The notes beneath the pieces were generated by a model that searched no databases, had not been told where the DNA came from, and saw only the letters and a list, made by a program, of their open reading frames with translations. 44,203 nt of DNA from Clostridiales bacterium (GTDB taxonomy: Bacteria; Bacillota; Clostridia; Oscillospirales; Oscillospiraceae): positions 18,920-63,122 of the forward strand of contig DYCR01000008.1 in assembly GCA_019418025.1 (NCBI GenBank), given 5' to 3'. This document shows, piece after piece, positions 1-7,811 of the stretch. A program made the translations under genes and the position numbers. The first letter of the stretch is position 1; every line of letters begins with the position of its first letter.

Positions 1-357
1 CTCCGGCATCACATTGCACAGGGCGGACGAAACATCTCCGGCGGCCAGAAGCAGCGGCTCTCCATCGCCCGTGCCTTGGCCCGTAAGCCCGAGATCCTCA
101 TATTCGACGACTCCTTCTCAGCACTGGATTACCGCACCGATCAGGCCCTGCGCGCCGGCCTGACGCAAAACCTGTCCGGCACAACAAAGGTCATCGTGGC
201 CCAGCGGATCAGCACCATCCGTCACGCCGACCAGATCCTTGTGATGGACGAAGGCCGCATCGTGGGAGACGGCACACATGAACAGCTGCTGAAGGATTGC
301 GCCGTCTACCGTGAGATCGCCCGTTCCCAGCTCTCTGAAGCAGAACTCGCCCAGTGA
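1..357 (+). CDS. ABC exporter half, degenerate-site subunit (5' partial)
   Basis: Only the C-terminal ~118 codons of an ATP-binding domain are present; the frame is open from base 1, so the membrane domain lies outside the window. The signature motif ISGGQKQR is followed by Walker B (ILIFDDSFSALD) and a switch-region AQR, where most exporters have AHR. The residue after the Walker B aspartate is Asp rather than the catalytic Glu. In heterodimeric exporters of the TM287/288 and BmrCD type this marks the subunit that contributes the non-hydrolysing site. The stop lies 14 bp before the most likely start of the partner gene, so the two are co-transcribed and probably form one heterodimeric exporter. 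The substrate cannot be read from the sequence. Confidence 0.93.
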   Translation, partial: LRHHIAQGGRNISGGQKQRLSIARALARKPEILIFDDSFSALDYRTDQALRAGLTQNLSGTTKVIVAQRISTIRHADQILVMDEGRIVGDGTHEQLLKDCAVYREIARSQLSEAELAQ

Positions 358-371
358 AGGAAGTGAAGAAA

Positions 372-2132
372 ATGAAGAAAAAGAATATGTTTTCAGCCCT
401 TGGCAAGGTTTTTCAGTATATGAAGCGCAGTATCCCTCTGATCATCTTTGCAATGATCCTCGCCGCCTTCGGTGCGATCCTCACGATCGTCGGTCCCAGT
501 CAAATCGGTGAAATCACAAACCTGATGGAAGCCGGCCTGTATGGGGATATGGATCTTGCCGCCATCGGGCGCATCGGCACAGTGCTTGCTGTAATTTACG
601 GTGCAAGTGCCCTGTTTACCTTTGTGCAGCATTTCATCATGGCCACCGTAACACTGAATACATCCAAAAAAATGCGTGGAGATCTGGCCGAAAAGATCAA
701 TCGCGTGCCTATGAGTTACTTTAACAGCACCGCTCAGGGTGACGTCCTCAGCCGAATCACAAACGATGTGCAAACCTTACAGCAGGGCCTGTCCAACAGT
801 ATGCCCACCATCATCAGCGCCTCTGCGCAGTTTATAGGGTGTCTGATCATGATGTTCGTTACAGAGTGGCGCTTGGCTCTCAGTGTTCTTTCGGTAACAT
901 TTCTGGGCATGGTCGCACTGATGCTGGTGATGAGCCGTTCTCAGAAGTATTTCATTGCACGTCAGGAAAATCTCGGAAATCTGAACGGATTCGTTGAAGA
1001 AATGTATTCCGGTCACGAGGTACTGAGAATTTCCCGTGCAGGACGCAAGGTAAATGAACGCTTTCAGCAGCTCAATGAAGCTGTCTATGATTCCAACTGG
1101 AAATCCCAGTTCCTGTCCGGCATCATGCAGCCGCTGATGACCGTAATGGGAAACATCGGCTACGCAGTCGTGTGCGTTGTCGGCGCCATCCTGACGATGA
1201 ACGGAACGATCCCCTTCGGTGTCATCATCTCCTTTGTGCTGTATGTCCGGCTGTTCACCGCACCCCTGACCCAGATCGCACAGGGCATGACCAACCTTCA
1301 GACGGCTTCCGCTTCTGCAAACCGGATCTTTGAGCTGCTGGAGACTCAGGAGCTGTCTGACGAAAGCCACAAGGATACCACTCTGGCAGAAGTAAAGGGC
1401 GCCGTCACCTTTGATCACGTCCACTTCAGCTACCCTGACACCCCCGACAAGGTCATCATCAAGGACTTCTCAGCCCAGATCCTCCCCGGTCAGAAGGTGG
1501 CAATCGTCGGACCTACCGGCGCAGGAAAGACCACAATGGTCAATCTGCTGATGCGCTTTTTTGAAATCAACAGCGGCTCGATCTCCATTGACGGGGTCCC
1601 TACCTCCCAGCTGAAAAGAGAACAGATCCACAAGCTGTTCAGCATGGTGCTTCAGGATACGTGGCTGTTCGAAGGCACCGTCCGGGAAAATCTGGTCTAC
1701 AATATGGATCATATTACAGACGACGATCTGGAGCGTGTCTGCAAGGCCTGCGGACTTTCCCACTTTATCCACTCCCTGCCGGAGGGCTTTGACACAGAGC
1801 TGTCTGACCGCACCACCATTTCCGCCGGACAAAAGCAGCTGCTCACCATTGCACGGGCCATGCTGCAAAACAGCCCCATGCTGATCCTGGACGAGGCGAC
1901 CTCCTCTGTGGATACCCGCACCGAGGTGCTGATCCAGCGTGCTATGGACGCACTGACCAAGGGACGTACCAGTTTTGTCATTGCCCACCGTCTTTCCACC
2001 ATCAAAAATGCCGATCTTATTCTGGTCATGAAGGATGGCGATGTGATCGAAAGCGGCAATCACGAAGCCCTGATGGAACAGGGCGGCTTCTACGCAGATC
2101 TATATAACAGCCAGTTTGACCGTTCGATGTAA
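372..2132 (+). CDS. ABC exporter half (permease-ATPase), canonical subunit
   Basis: A 586-residue half-transporter: an N-terminal six-helix exporter membrane domain (hydrophobic segments near residues 15-40, 65-90, 135-185 and 250-305) fused to an ATPase domain from about residue 350. Walker A (GPTGAGKTT) is near residue 380, the signature near 482 and Walker B with catalytic Glu (LILDEATSSVD) near 502. The signature reads ISAGQK instead of SGGQ, so the altered signature here and the altered Walker B of the upstream partner fall in the same composite site, as expected of a heterodimer with one degenerate ATP site. I chose ATG 372 because AAGGAAG precedes it by about 8 bp; an in-frame GTG at 354 overlapping the previous stop is possible. 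It is a probable drug, lipid or peptide exporter; the substrate is unknown. Confidence 0.95.
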   Translation: MKKKNMFSALGKVFQYMKRSIPLIIFAMILAAFGAILTIVGPSQIGEITNLMEAGLYGDMDLAAIGRIGTVLAVIYGASALFTFVQHFIMATVTLNTSKKMRGDLAEKINRVPMSYFNSTAQGDVLSRITNDVQTLQQGLSNSMPTIISASAQFIGCLIMMFVTEWRLALSVLSVTFLGMVALMLVMSRSQKYFIARQENLGNLNGFVEEMYSGHEVLRISRAGRKVNERFQQLNEAVYDSNWKSQFLSGIMQPLMTVMGNIGYAVVCVVGAILTMNGTIPFGVIISFVLYVRLFTAPLTQIAQGMTNLQTASASANRIFELLETQELSDESHKDTTLAEVKGAVTFDHVHFSYPDTPDKVIIKDFSAQILPGQKVAIVGPTGAGKTTMVNLLMRFFEINSGSISIDGVPTSQLKREQIHKLFSMVLQDTWLFEGTVRENLVYNMDHITDDDLERVCKACGLSHFIHSLPEGFDTELSDRTTISAGQKQLLTIARAMLQNSPMLILDEATSSVDTRTEVLIQRAMDALTKGRTSFVIAHRLSTIKNADLILVMKDGDVIESGNHEALMEQGGFYADLYNSQFDRSM

Positions 2133-2144
2133 GGAGGAATCCAA

Positions 2145-2747
2145 ATGAATGTGCGCTACATTACCATTGAAAGAGAATTCGGCAGCGGCGGCTCTCTGAT
2201 CGCCGCCCAACTGTCACAGCTGTGCAAAATCCCCAACTATGGCAGGGAGATTATGGAGACGGTATCCAGAGAACAAAACGTTCCTGTAAAAACATTGGAA
2301 GAATATGAAGAAAGCGTCTCCGGCAGTTTTCTCTATTCCATGTTTGTTATGTCTCAGTCACAAACAGGCGACCCCGATCTGCTCTCCCCGGAAGCGAAGC
2401 TCTATGTGGCTGAAACACGTGTCATCAAGAATCTGGCAAAGCAGGGGCCCTGTATCTTTGTCGGACACTGTGCGTCAGAGGGACTGAAAAATATTGATGG
2501 GGTCCTGCGTGTATTCATTCGTGCATCCGAGGCTGAAAAGCAACGCCGTGCGGTGGAGGAATATGGCATCTCCTCAGCCGATGCACCGGCTGTCTGCCGC
2601 AAAAATGATCGCAGACGCGGAAACTTCTATTCCTTCTGCACCCGAAAAAAATGGAACGATTTTCGCAACTATGATATCGTTCTGGACAGCTCACGTCTTG
2701 GTATCGAGGGCTGCGCCGCCGCACTGGGCGCATTGTATCAGAAATAA
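2145..2747 (+). CDS. cytidylate kinase-like family protein
   Basis: A 200-residue protein resembling the Cytidylate_kin2 family, widespread in Clostridia and distinct from housekeeping Cmk. The N-terminus has the family's EREFGSGG stretch (residues 9-16), a glycine-rich nucleotide-binding loop like a P-loop but lacking the usual GKS/GKT ending. A conserved FVGHCAS segment lies in the middle and a NYDIVLDSSRLGIEGC segment near the C-terminus, where nucleoside kinases have similar strands. It starts 12 bp after the exporter gene behind AAGGAGG and ends at a strong terminator, so it is the last gene of the exporter operon. Its true substrate is not established; the link to the exporter is positional only. 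Confidence 0.8.
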   Translation: MNVRYITIEREFGSGGSLIAAQLSQLCKIPNYGREIMETVSREQNVPVKTLEEYEESVSGSFLYSMFVMSQSQTGDPDLLSPEAKLYVAETRVIKNLAKQGPCIFVGHCASEGLKNIDGVLRVFIRASEAEKQRRAVEEYGISSADAPAVCRKNDRRRGNFYSFCTRKKWNDFRNYDIVLDSSRLGIEGCAAALGALYQK

Positions 2748-2755
2748 AGAATCCC

Positions 2756-2792
2756 AAATGACCGCAGCCCTGTTGTGCTGCGGTCATTTTTA
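2756..2792 (+). terminator. intrinsic terminator of the exporter operon
   Basis: A 12-bp inverted repeat (AAATGACCGCAG at 2756-2767 pairing with 2778-2789) with a 10-nt loop, ending in a T-run. It closes the exporter/kinase-like operon just before the AraC-type gene. Confidence 0.9.
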
Positions 2793-2831
2793 TATCATCA
2801 CTTCCCTATTTCATCCGCCGCCGAATCGTGA

Positions 2832-2837
2832 TATAAT
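2832..2837 (+). promoter_or_regulatory. -10 element for the AraC-type regulator
   Basis: Perfect TATAAT, 37 bp before the start codon and just after the preceding terminator. The -35 position (around 2809-2814, TTTCAT) is poor, which would suit an activator-dependent promoter; that reading is inference. Confidence 0.5.
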
Positions 2838-2874
2838 GCCACCATACACTCCCACCATCGAAAGAGGTAACTGC

Positions 2875-3606
2875 ATGGAGGACATTCTATATAAAACCGA
2901 TCGCATCATTTTATTTGCTGCATACGGAAACCCACAATGCCACAGGCATTTTTCCAAGCATATCTTACTGTCAGACCTGCCCTTTCGCTGCACCGTCAAC
3001 GGACTGGAGCATACCGTCCGATCCACGGTCATTCAGTCTCAGGCCATCCACGCCATTGAAGCCCCAACCGAAGCAAAAATGGTCGTTTTCATGATCGACG
3101 AGACTTCTCAGCTTTCAAAAGCCATCGATCAGACCCTGCTGCTCGGTGCTGCCTGCACAAGCCTTCCGCCTCAGACAGAGTCGGAGCTTGTGGAGAAGCT
3201 CCGTTCCGGATGCACTCTGGAGCAGATCGACGCCTCTGTCACAGCGCTCTTTGACAGCCGCTCCGCCCCCGCACACCTGACAGACCCACGGATTCTGACC
3301 GCACTGGAATATATCGATGCACAGGAAATTCTGGATCAGATGATATACGATGACCTTCCCCGCCGCATATGCCTGAGCAAGAGCAGATTTCTGCACCTGT
3401 TCAAATCCGAGGTCGGTATCGATCTAAAAAATTACCTGCTGCTCAAGCGGCTGGAAAAGGTCTATGATGCCGTAGTGAATCATCATATGACCATTACACA
3501 GGCCGCTGTCATGTGCGGATTCTCCAGTTCCTCTCACTTTGCCTCGGCATGCAAAAGCCACTACGGGATCTCACTGTCCGAATTTTTGTCTGCTCAGCAA
3601 TTATAG
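2875..3606 (+). CDS. AraC-family transcriptional regulator
   Basis: A 243-residue protein whose last ~100 residues form an AraC/XylS double helix-turn-helix. A first helix pair lies around LSKSRFLHLFKSEVGI (about residue 162 on), and the conserved second unit is ITQAAVMCGFSSSSHFASACK, followed by the family's YGISLSEF ending. The N-terminal ~140 residues resemble a small ligand-sensing cupin but have no motif I can name. ATG 2875 is preceded by AGAGGT at a 5-6 bp distance. The frame stays open far upstream into the kinase-like gene, but that part crosses a terminator and a promoter and is not coding. It may control the hydrolase downstream or the exporter operon upstream; neither is shown. 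Confidence 0.88.
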   Translation: MEDILYKTDRIILFAAYGNPQCHRHFSKHILLSDLPFRCTVNGLEHTVRSTVIQSQAIHAIEAPTEAKMVVFMIDETSQLSKAIDQTLLLGAACTSLPPQTESELVEKLRSGCTLEQIDASVTALFDSRSAPAHLTDPRILTALEYIDAQEILDQMIYDDLPRRICLSKSRFLHLFKSEVGIDLKNYLLLKRLEKVYDAVVNHHMTITQAAVMCGFSSSSHFASACKSHYGISLSEFLSAQQL

Positions 3607-3665
3607 CGTCCAAATGAAAGCAGAATTTCTCCATTTCCCCTATACTGATAGTGGAGGTGCTTCAT

Positions 3666-4820
3666 ATGGAATTTAAAACAGGCCTATATCAGCTGAATAA
3701 GGATGAAAACTACAACTTTCAGCTTAACCGACTGATCAATTGGGATGGCGGTGACTTGGACGAGGTGCGGCAGGTCGCCGACCGCATTCGCTCCAATTCC
3801 GATTGGAAACGTGAGCTGATCCTTCTGGGGGACAAAGCCATCAGGGAAGGGCGCACCGAAAACGCCATCGCCTACTATCGAATGAGCGAATTCTTTATGG
3901 CAGACCAAGACCCTGATAAACTGAGATATTACCAAAAAGGGACCGCCTTATTCTACGAATATTACCGACACTATTTCGAAGAACAGATCGTAGAAAAGCA
4001 CAGCGTTGCCTTTGAAGGGGCAACGCTCCCGGTGCTGCATGCACCGGGCAGGGGCACGAAAAAAGGGGCCATCGTCTTTCACGGCGGAAACGACAGCTAT
4101 TTCGAGGAGCTGTTCTTCCCCATGCTGTATTTTTCCGAGCATGGTTACGATGTATATTTGTTTGAAGGGCCCGGTCAAGGCGGTGTACTCAGGGAGCAGG
4201 GCAAAAAATTCATCCATATGTGGGAGAGACCCGTAACGGCGATTCTGGATCATTTTCAACTGGATCAGGCAATCCTCATTGGCGTGAGTTTGGGCGGCAT
4301 GCTGGCCCCCAGAGCCGCTGCTTTCGAAAAGCGGATCTCCAATGTGGTCGCGTGGTCCGTCTTTCCCAACTTCTTCCACGTTTGCGTATCGGATATGCCA
4401 TCCGGGCTCAGAAGTTTTTTTGAATTCCTGCTAAAGACAAATCAAAAGCGCATCGTCAACTCTATCATGTACGGTCAGATGAAAAAAGATCCGTTCATGC
4501 AGTGGGTGTTTGAGCATGGAATGTACGCCTACGGCGCGGATTCTCCCTACGGATACCTGAAAAAGCTGAACGATTTTCAGATGCTGGACGTAGCAGACAG
4601 GATCACACAGGATGTTCTGATCCTCCACGGGAAAAAGGATCACTTTATAGATTGGCAGCTCTACAAAGAAGAAATCGACAGTCTGATCCATGCACGATCC
4701 ATCACTCTGCGGGTATTTACGGAGCAGGAGCAGGCTTCCAATCACTGTCAATGCGGCAACACAAAGCTTGCTCTGGACACCATCATTAGTTGGTTGGACA
4801 CTGTACGGTCTCCCGTCTGA
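3666..4820 (+). CDS. alpha/beta-hydrolase family protein
   Basis: A 384-residue cytoplasmic protein with no signal peptide. The C-terminal two thirds are an alpha/beta-hydrolase fold: strand and oxyanion region VIFHGGNDSY, then EGPGQGG, then the nucleophile elbow GVSLGG with Ser208. Asp325 in LHGKKD and His360 in ASNHC complete a plausible Ser-Asp-His triad. The N-terminal ~120 residues are helical and charged, similar to the cap of FrsA-like or acylaminoacyl-peptidase-like esterases. The start at 3666 is set by GGAGGT seven bases upstream. It follows an AraC-type regulator on the same strand with a possible TATACT -10 at 3641-3646, so it may be that regulator's target. Esterase or C-C hydrolase activity is likely; the substrate is unknown. 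Confidence 0.85.
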   Translation: MEFKTGLYQLNKDENYNFQLNRLINWDGGDLDEVRQVADRIRSNSDWKRELILLGDKAIREGRTENAIAYYRMSEFFMADQDPDKLRYYQKGTALFYEYYRHYFEEQIVEKHSVAFEGATLPVLHAPGRGTKKGAIVFHGGNDSYFEELFFPMLYFSEHGYDVYLFEGPGQGGVLREQGKKFIHMWERPVTAILDHFQLDQAILIGVSLGGMLAPRAAAFEKRISNVVAWSVFPNFFHVCVSDMPSGLRSFFEFLLKTNQKRIVNSIMYGQMKKDPFMQWVFEHGMYAYGADSPYGYLKKLNDFQMLDVADRITQDVLILHGKKDHFIDWQLYKEEIDSLIHARSITLRVFTEQEQASNHCQCGNTKLALDTIISWLDTVRSPV

Positions 4821-4860
4821 CATCACAGGACATCAAAGCTACTCCATGCGTCAATACGAA

Positions 4861-4905
4861 ATCGTGCCCCACTGATCATAAGATCAGTGGGGCACGATAC
4901 TATTT
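4861..4905 (+). terminator. terminator, perfect 17-bp stem
   Basis: ATCGTGCCCCACTGATC (4861-4877) pairs perfectly with 4882-4898 across a 4-nt loop, followed by a short T-rich tail. It ends the hydrolase transcript. On the other strand it has no good T-run, so the convergent gene at 5005-6255 may rely on it only partly. Confidence 0.85.
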
Positions 4906-5004
4906 TGATCCGTTGCACAAAGCAGCATCCCTGCCACCTCGGGGGATCTTTTTCGATCTTGTTCCCCTCAAACCACTCCGATCACAGTCGATCACGGAAA
5001 TGAC

Positions 5005-6255
5005 TCATTTCTTCTGCGCATGAGATCCAGACTTTTTGTTCTCACGCTTCTTCTTTGCCACCTCATGCTTCTCCTTCAGCTTCGATTGCAAAACAGGCGG
5101 CTGAGCCTGAAGCTTCTTCTCATCGATTTCCAGTTTTTGAAGGCGATCGTTTGTGAACTGTCTGAGCAGGGTGTACATAACGCTCACGACCGGAATCATC
5201 AGCATCATTCCGGCCACACCCATGATCTCACCGCCAAGGGTGACCGCTACCAGCACCCACATAGACGGCAGGCCGATGGATGTACCAACCACACGGGGGT
5301 AGATCAGATTGTTTTCGATCTGCTGAAGGACAACAAACAGAACCAAGAACCATACCGCCTGCATGGGGTCATTCACCAGAATGAAAAATGCACCCAGAAT
5401 GCATCCGATCCAAGCACCGACCACGGGTATGAACGCAGTCAGCGCGACCAATACGCTGACCAGAGGGATATAGGGCATTCCGAAAATGCTCATACCCACA
5501 GCAAACAGACAGCCGAGAATCAGAACCTCCAGACATTGTCCGGACAGAAAATTAGAAAATGTCGTGTTGGACAGGCGGAATACATCGATGGTTCGGTCTG
5601 CCCATTTCTCCGGAAGGATCGAATACAGCAGGCGCCGCCCCTGACGGGCAAGGGTTTCCTTTCCTGCCAGAGTGTATATGGCAAACACAGACGCAAGGAA
5701 GATGCTCCAAATACCATTGATCACACCGCCCACGGCAGTAACGGTACCGTTTACCACGGTCGTAAGACCCTGACCGAGCAGATCCATGGCACGTTTGGCA
5801 ATGGTGCTCCAGTCATAGTTCTGGATCTCTGTATTTTCCATGACCCATCGCAGCATGTCCGGGTTATCCTCAAGGGCTTTACGGACCATATTCTCCGTTC
5901 GTGTAATAAATCCGGGAAGCTGCTGACCGATGGTCATCACCGTTTCCCGCAGCTGCGGTACCAACATGTTGAAAACAAATACAAGGATCAGGACCATGAA
6001 AAGCAGCGTCAGCAGAATTGCCACGGTTCGATGACCGCGCATCCACGGGATCCGACGGAGCTGCTTTTCGATCACACGCATCGGCACGTTTAAAATGAAT
6101 GCCAGACAACCTCCGGCAATAAAGGGATTGATCATCTGCATGATCGTCCGCAGGACCCCTCTGATCCGATCAGTCTCAAGCAGTATCCAGTATAATACGA
6201 TACAGCTGAACGCCCCGAGCAGGATCGTTCGCAATGTTTTCTTATCGATTTCCAT
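5005..6255 (-). CDS. AI-2E family transporter (PerM/UPF0118-like)
   Basis: A 416-residue polytopic membrane protein with the arrangement of the AI-2E/PerM family: two N-terminal helices (residues ~10-60), a third near 75-100, an extended amphipathic region (~110-190), then four or five C-terminal helices. The hallmark region QQIENNLIYPRVVG is followed by GLPSMWVLVAV and IPVVSVMYTLLR. The C-terminal tail is strongly basic (K/R-rich, about 30 residues), predicted to be cytoplasmic. Despite the family name, few members have been shown to move AI-2; others are linked to Na+(Li+)/H+ antiport. It is monocistronic, with AGGGGG before the ATG and a consensus promoter at 6298-6326. Confidence 0.92.
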   Translation of the reverse strand: MEIDKKTLRTILLGAFSCIVLYWILLETDRIRGVLRTIMQMINPFIAGGCLAFILNVPMRVIEKQLRRIPWMRGHRTVAILLTLLFMVLILVFVFNMLVPQLRETVMTIGQQLPGFITRTENMVRKALEDNPDMLRWVMENTEIQNYDWSTIAKRAMDLLGQGLTTVVNGTVTAVGGVINGIWSIFLASVFAIYTLAGKETLARQGRRLLYSILPEKWADRTIDVFRLSNTTFSNFLSGQCLEVLILGCLFAVGMSIFGMPYIPLVSVLVALTAFIPVVGAWIGCILGAFFILVNDPMQAVWFLVLFVVLQQIENNLIYPRVVGTSIGLPSMWVLVAVTLGGEIMGVAGMMLMIPVVSVMYTLLRQFTNDRLQKLEIDEKKLQAQPPVLQSKLKEKHEVAKKKRENKKSGSHAQKK

Positions 6256-6297
6256 AAATGCCCCCTAATTACGAAATAAAGCATTGGTATATGTCAC

Positions 6298-6326
6298 ATT
6301 ATACGGATATTTACAATCAGTGTCAA
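6298..6326 (-). promoter_or_regulatory. consensus vegetative promoter of the AI-2E-family gene
   Basis: On the minus strand TTGACA (6321-6326) and TATAAT (6298-6303) are separated by exactly 17 bp, a full sigmaA consensus, 43 bp before the start codon. Strong constitutive expression is expected. Confidence 0.85.
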
Positions 6327-6339
6327 TGGCTCATCTCAG

Positions 6340-6368
6340 GAATAAACCATAAAAATCAAGCATAGGCT
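6340..6368 (+). promoter_or_regulatory. sigmaE-like promoter upstream of spoIIID
   Basis: GAATAAA (6340-6346), 14 bp, then CATAGGCT (6361-6368). Compared with the Bacillus sigmaE consensus (KMATATT, 14-15 bp, CATACANT) this matches about 5/7 and 6/8 positions at correct spacing. spoIIID is a mother-cell sigmaE-regulon gene in Bacillus, which supports the call. Assignment is by pattern only. Confidence 0.5.
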
Positions 6369-6402
6369 TTCCATCAGAAGGACACAGCTTAGGAGGGATC
6401 TC

Positions 6403-6657
6403 ATGACAGATACCATCGATACCAGAGCCTGTCAGCTGGCTGTGTACATGATCGAAAATTGCGGAACGGTCCGATCCGCTGCCAAAGCATTTGGTATATC
6501 AAAGTCAACCGTACATAAGGATTTATCCGAACGTCTGCCCAAGGTCGATCCGCTGCTGTACCAACAGGTTCGGCAGCTTCTGGAGCTGAACAAATCCGAA
6601 CGCCATATTCGCGGGGGCCTTGCAACCAAGAACAAATATAACAGACAAAAGGGATAA
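6403..6657 (+). CDS. spoIIID: sporulation transcriptional regulator SpoIIID
   Basis: An 84-residue DNA-binding protein. It carries the diagnostic SpoIIID core: a helix-turn-helix with FGISKSTVHKDLSERLP at about residues 29-45, followed by NKSERHIRGG and a basic ATKNKYNRQ tail that contacts DNA in the Bacillus protein. It acts in the mother cell during stage III-IV sporulation, activating or repressing sigmaE-dependent genes. The length matches the family (~80-93 residues). AGGAGGG precedes ATG 6403, and a sigmaE-like promoter lies about 35 bp upstream. The gene is monocistronic and closed by a hairpin it shares with the convergent small ORF. It shows the organism belongs to an endospore-forming lineage. 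Confidence 0.96.
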   Translation: MTDTIDTRACQLAVYMIENCGTVRSAAKAFGISKSTVHKDLSERLPKVDPLLYQQVRQLLELNKSERHIRGGLATKNKYNRQKG

Positions 6658-6663
6658 AAAGCA

Positions 6664-6690
6664 GACGCCGGGAGCATTGCTCCCGGCGTT
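6664..6690. terminator. bidirectional terminator between spoIIID and the small ORF
   Basis: ACGCCGGGAGC (6665-6675) pairs with 6679-6689 across a 3-nt loop, an 11-bp perfect GC-rich stem. It follows spoIIID immediately and also sits directly after the stop of the convergent small gene. T-runs are weak on both sides. Confidence 0.75.
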
Positions 6691-6691
6691 C

Positions 6692-6853
6692 TTACAGATC
6701 ATCGGCATCCTGAACCGGCATGTCATACGGCTCATCCGGCAGCCCGGTATAGCTGCCCTGCGGATCGGTTTTCGATGCAATGGGGAATCCGTTCGGCCCC
6801 ACCGGCCACAGTCCCCAAGGCTTGACTTCCTGCTCTTTTTTACTGGATTTCAT
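6692..6853 (-). CDS. small 53-residue protein of unknown function
   Basis: A short ORF starting at ATG 6853 behind a good GGAGGTG ribosome-binding site on the minus strand and ending with TAA at 6692-6694. It is rich in Pro, Gly and Asp. A lysine-rich start (MKSSKKEQEVK) is followed by WGLWPVGPNGFP, then TDPQGSYTG and a C-terminal PVQDADDL. To my recollection a DPxGSYTG...PVQDxDDL pattern recurs in small hypothetical proteins of Clostridia, so I take it as genuine, though I cannot name a family or function. There is no signal peptide or membrane segment. It is convergent with spoIIID and shares its terminator hairpin; a sporulation role is only a possibility from position. Confidence 0.65.
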   Translation of the reverse strand: MKSSKKEQEVKPWGLWPVGPNGFPIASKTDPQGSYTGLPDEPYDMPVQDADDL

Positions 6854-7007
6854 AACAGCACCTCCATCGATACTTTATCCGAAATCCGGCACAATGATAC
6901 ATCCTCTCTTTACAGAATTTCCGATCATGCATGATATATTTTCATCCTGCCTGCTCTGACGGCCCCATACAGCTGCTTTTCTTCCGTTTTCTTCCAGTGT
7001 GATACAT

Positions 7008-7035
7008 TGCTTTTTGGGGAAATATATGGTAGAGT
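7008..7035 (+). promoter_or_regulatory. candidate promoter of the sufCB-rlmH operon
   Basis: TTGCTT (7008-7013), a 16-bp spacer and TAGAGT (7030-7035), 41 bp before the sufC start. The match is fair. No clear iron-responsive or IscR-type box is recognisable, but the 5' region is AT-rich with overlapping TATA-like runs. Confidence 0.45.
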
Positions 7036-7076
7036 ATATAGTTGAGAATATAGCAACCGAAAAGAGGATATGTTTC

Positions 7077-7811
7077 ATGCTGGAAATAAACGATCTATGT
7101 TACAGTGTTCCGGAAGGCAATGGACAAAGGGAAATTCTGGATCATCTGAGCTTATCCATACCGGATAAGCGTTTTGTTGTCATCACAGGACCCAACGGCG
7201 GCGGTAAGACCACCTTAGCGCGCTCCATCATGGGCATCAATCAGCCGACCTCCGGGTCCATTGTATGGAACGGAACCGATATCACAAATCTCTCCGTATC
7301 CGACCGGGCCAAGCTCGGCATCAGCTACGGTTTCCAGCAGCCGCCTCGTTTCAAAGGGATGCGGGTCCGGGATCTGCTGGATATTGCCGCCGGAGAGGCC
7401 CTCAGCCATGATGTAGCCTGCTCTTATCTGACTCAGGTGGGACTATGTGCCAGAGACTATGTCGACCGGGACGTGGATGCCTCCCTGTCCGGCGGAGAGG
7501 TCAAGCGGATCGAGATCGCTACCATTCTGGCCCGTCGAAGCGAATTGATGATCTTTGATGAGCCGGAAGCCGGCATCGACCTTTGGAGCTTTGCCCGACT
7601 CACAGAAACCTTCCAATCCATCCACGATCAGAAAGAGGCAACCATTATCATCATCTCCCATCAGGAGCGCATCATTCGTCTGGCTGACGAGATCATCCTG
7701 CTGGCAAACGGAAAGGTTTCCGACCGGGGCGATGCCGATGAAATATATCCCAAGCTTATGGGCATGACCGTTGGAAACTGCAACAAGCTGGAGGTGGACC
7801 AAAAATGCTAA
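7077..7811 (+). CDS. sufC: Fe-S cluster assembly ATPase SufC
   Basis: A 244-residue soluble ABC ATPase with SufC features: Walker A (GPNGGGKTT), Q-loop (GFQQPPRFKG), signature LSGGEVKR, Walker B with Glu (LMIFDEPEAGID) and H-loop ISHQER. The PEAGID pattern after Walker B and the absence of any membrane domain separate SufC from transporter ATPases. It drives Fe-S scaffold assembly together with the SufB-type protein encoded next. ATG 7077 is chosen because AAAGAGGA lies just upstream and the family begins with an LEIxDL strand; the frame extends 78 bp further upstream without support. It overlaps the next gene by 7 bp, so translation is coupled. Confidence 0.94.
   Translation: MLEINDLCYSVPEGNGQREILDHLSLSIPDKRFVVITGPNGGGKTTLARSIMGINQPTSGSIVWNGTDITNLSVSDRAKLGISYGFQQPPRFKGMRVRDLLDIAAGEALSHDVACSYLTQVGLCARDYVDRDVDASLSGGEVKRIEIATILARRSELMIFDEPEAGIDLWSFARLTETFQSIHDQKEATIIIISHQERIIRLADEIILLANGKVSDRGDADEIYPKLMGMTVGNCNKLEVDQKC

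Noticed and set aside
2494..2874. N-terminal extension of the AraC-type regulator
   Set aside because: The frame is open, but this part overlaps the preceding gene, crosses its terminator and the new promoter, and precedes a well-placed ribosome-binding site.
5020..6093. 357-codon plus-strand ORF across the AI-2E-family gene
   Set aside because: His/Gln-rich composition with no motif; it lies antisense to a well-supported membrane protein gene.
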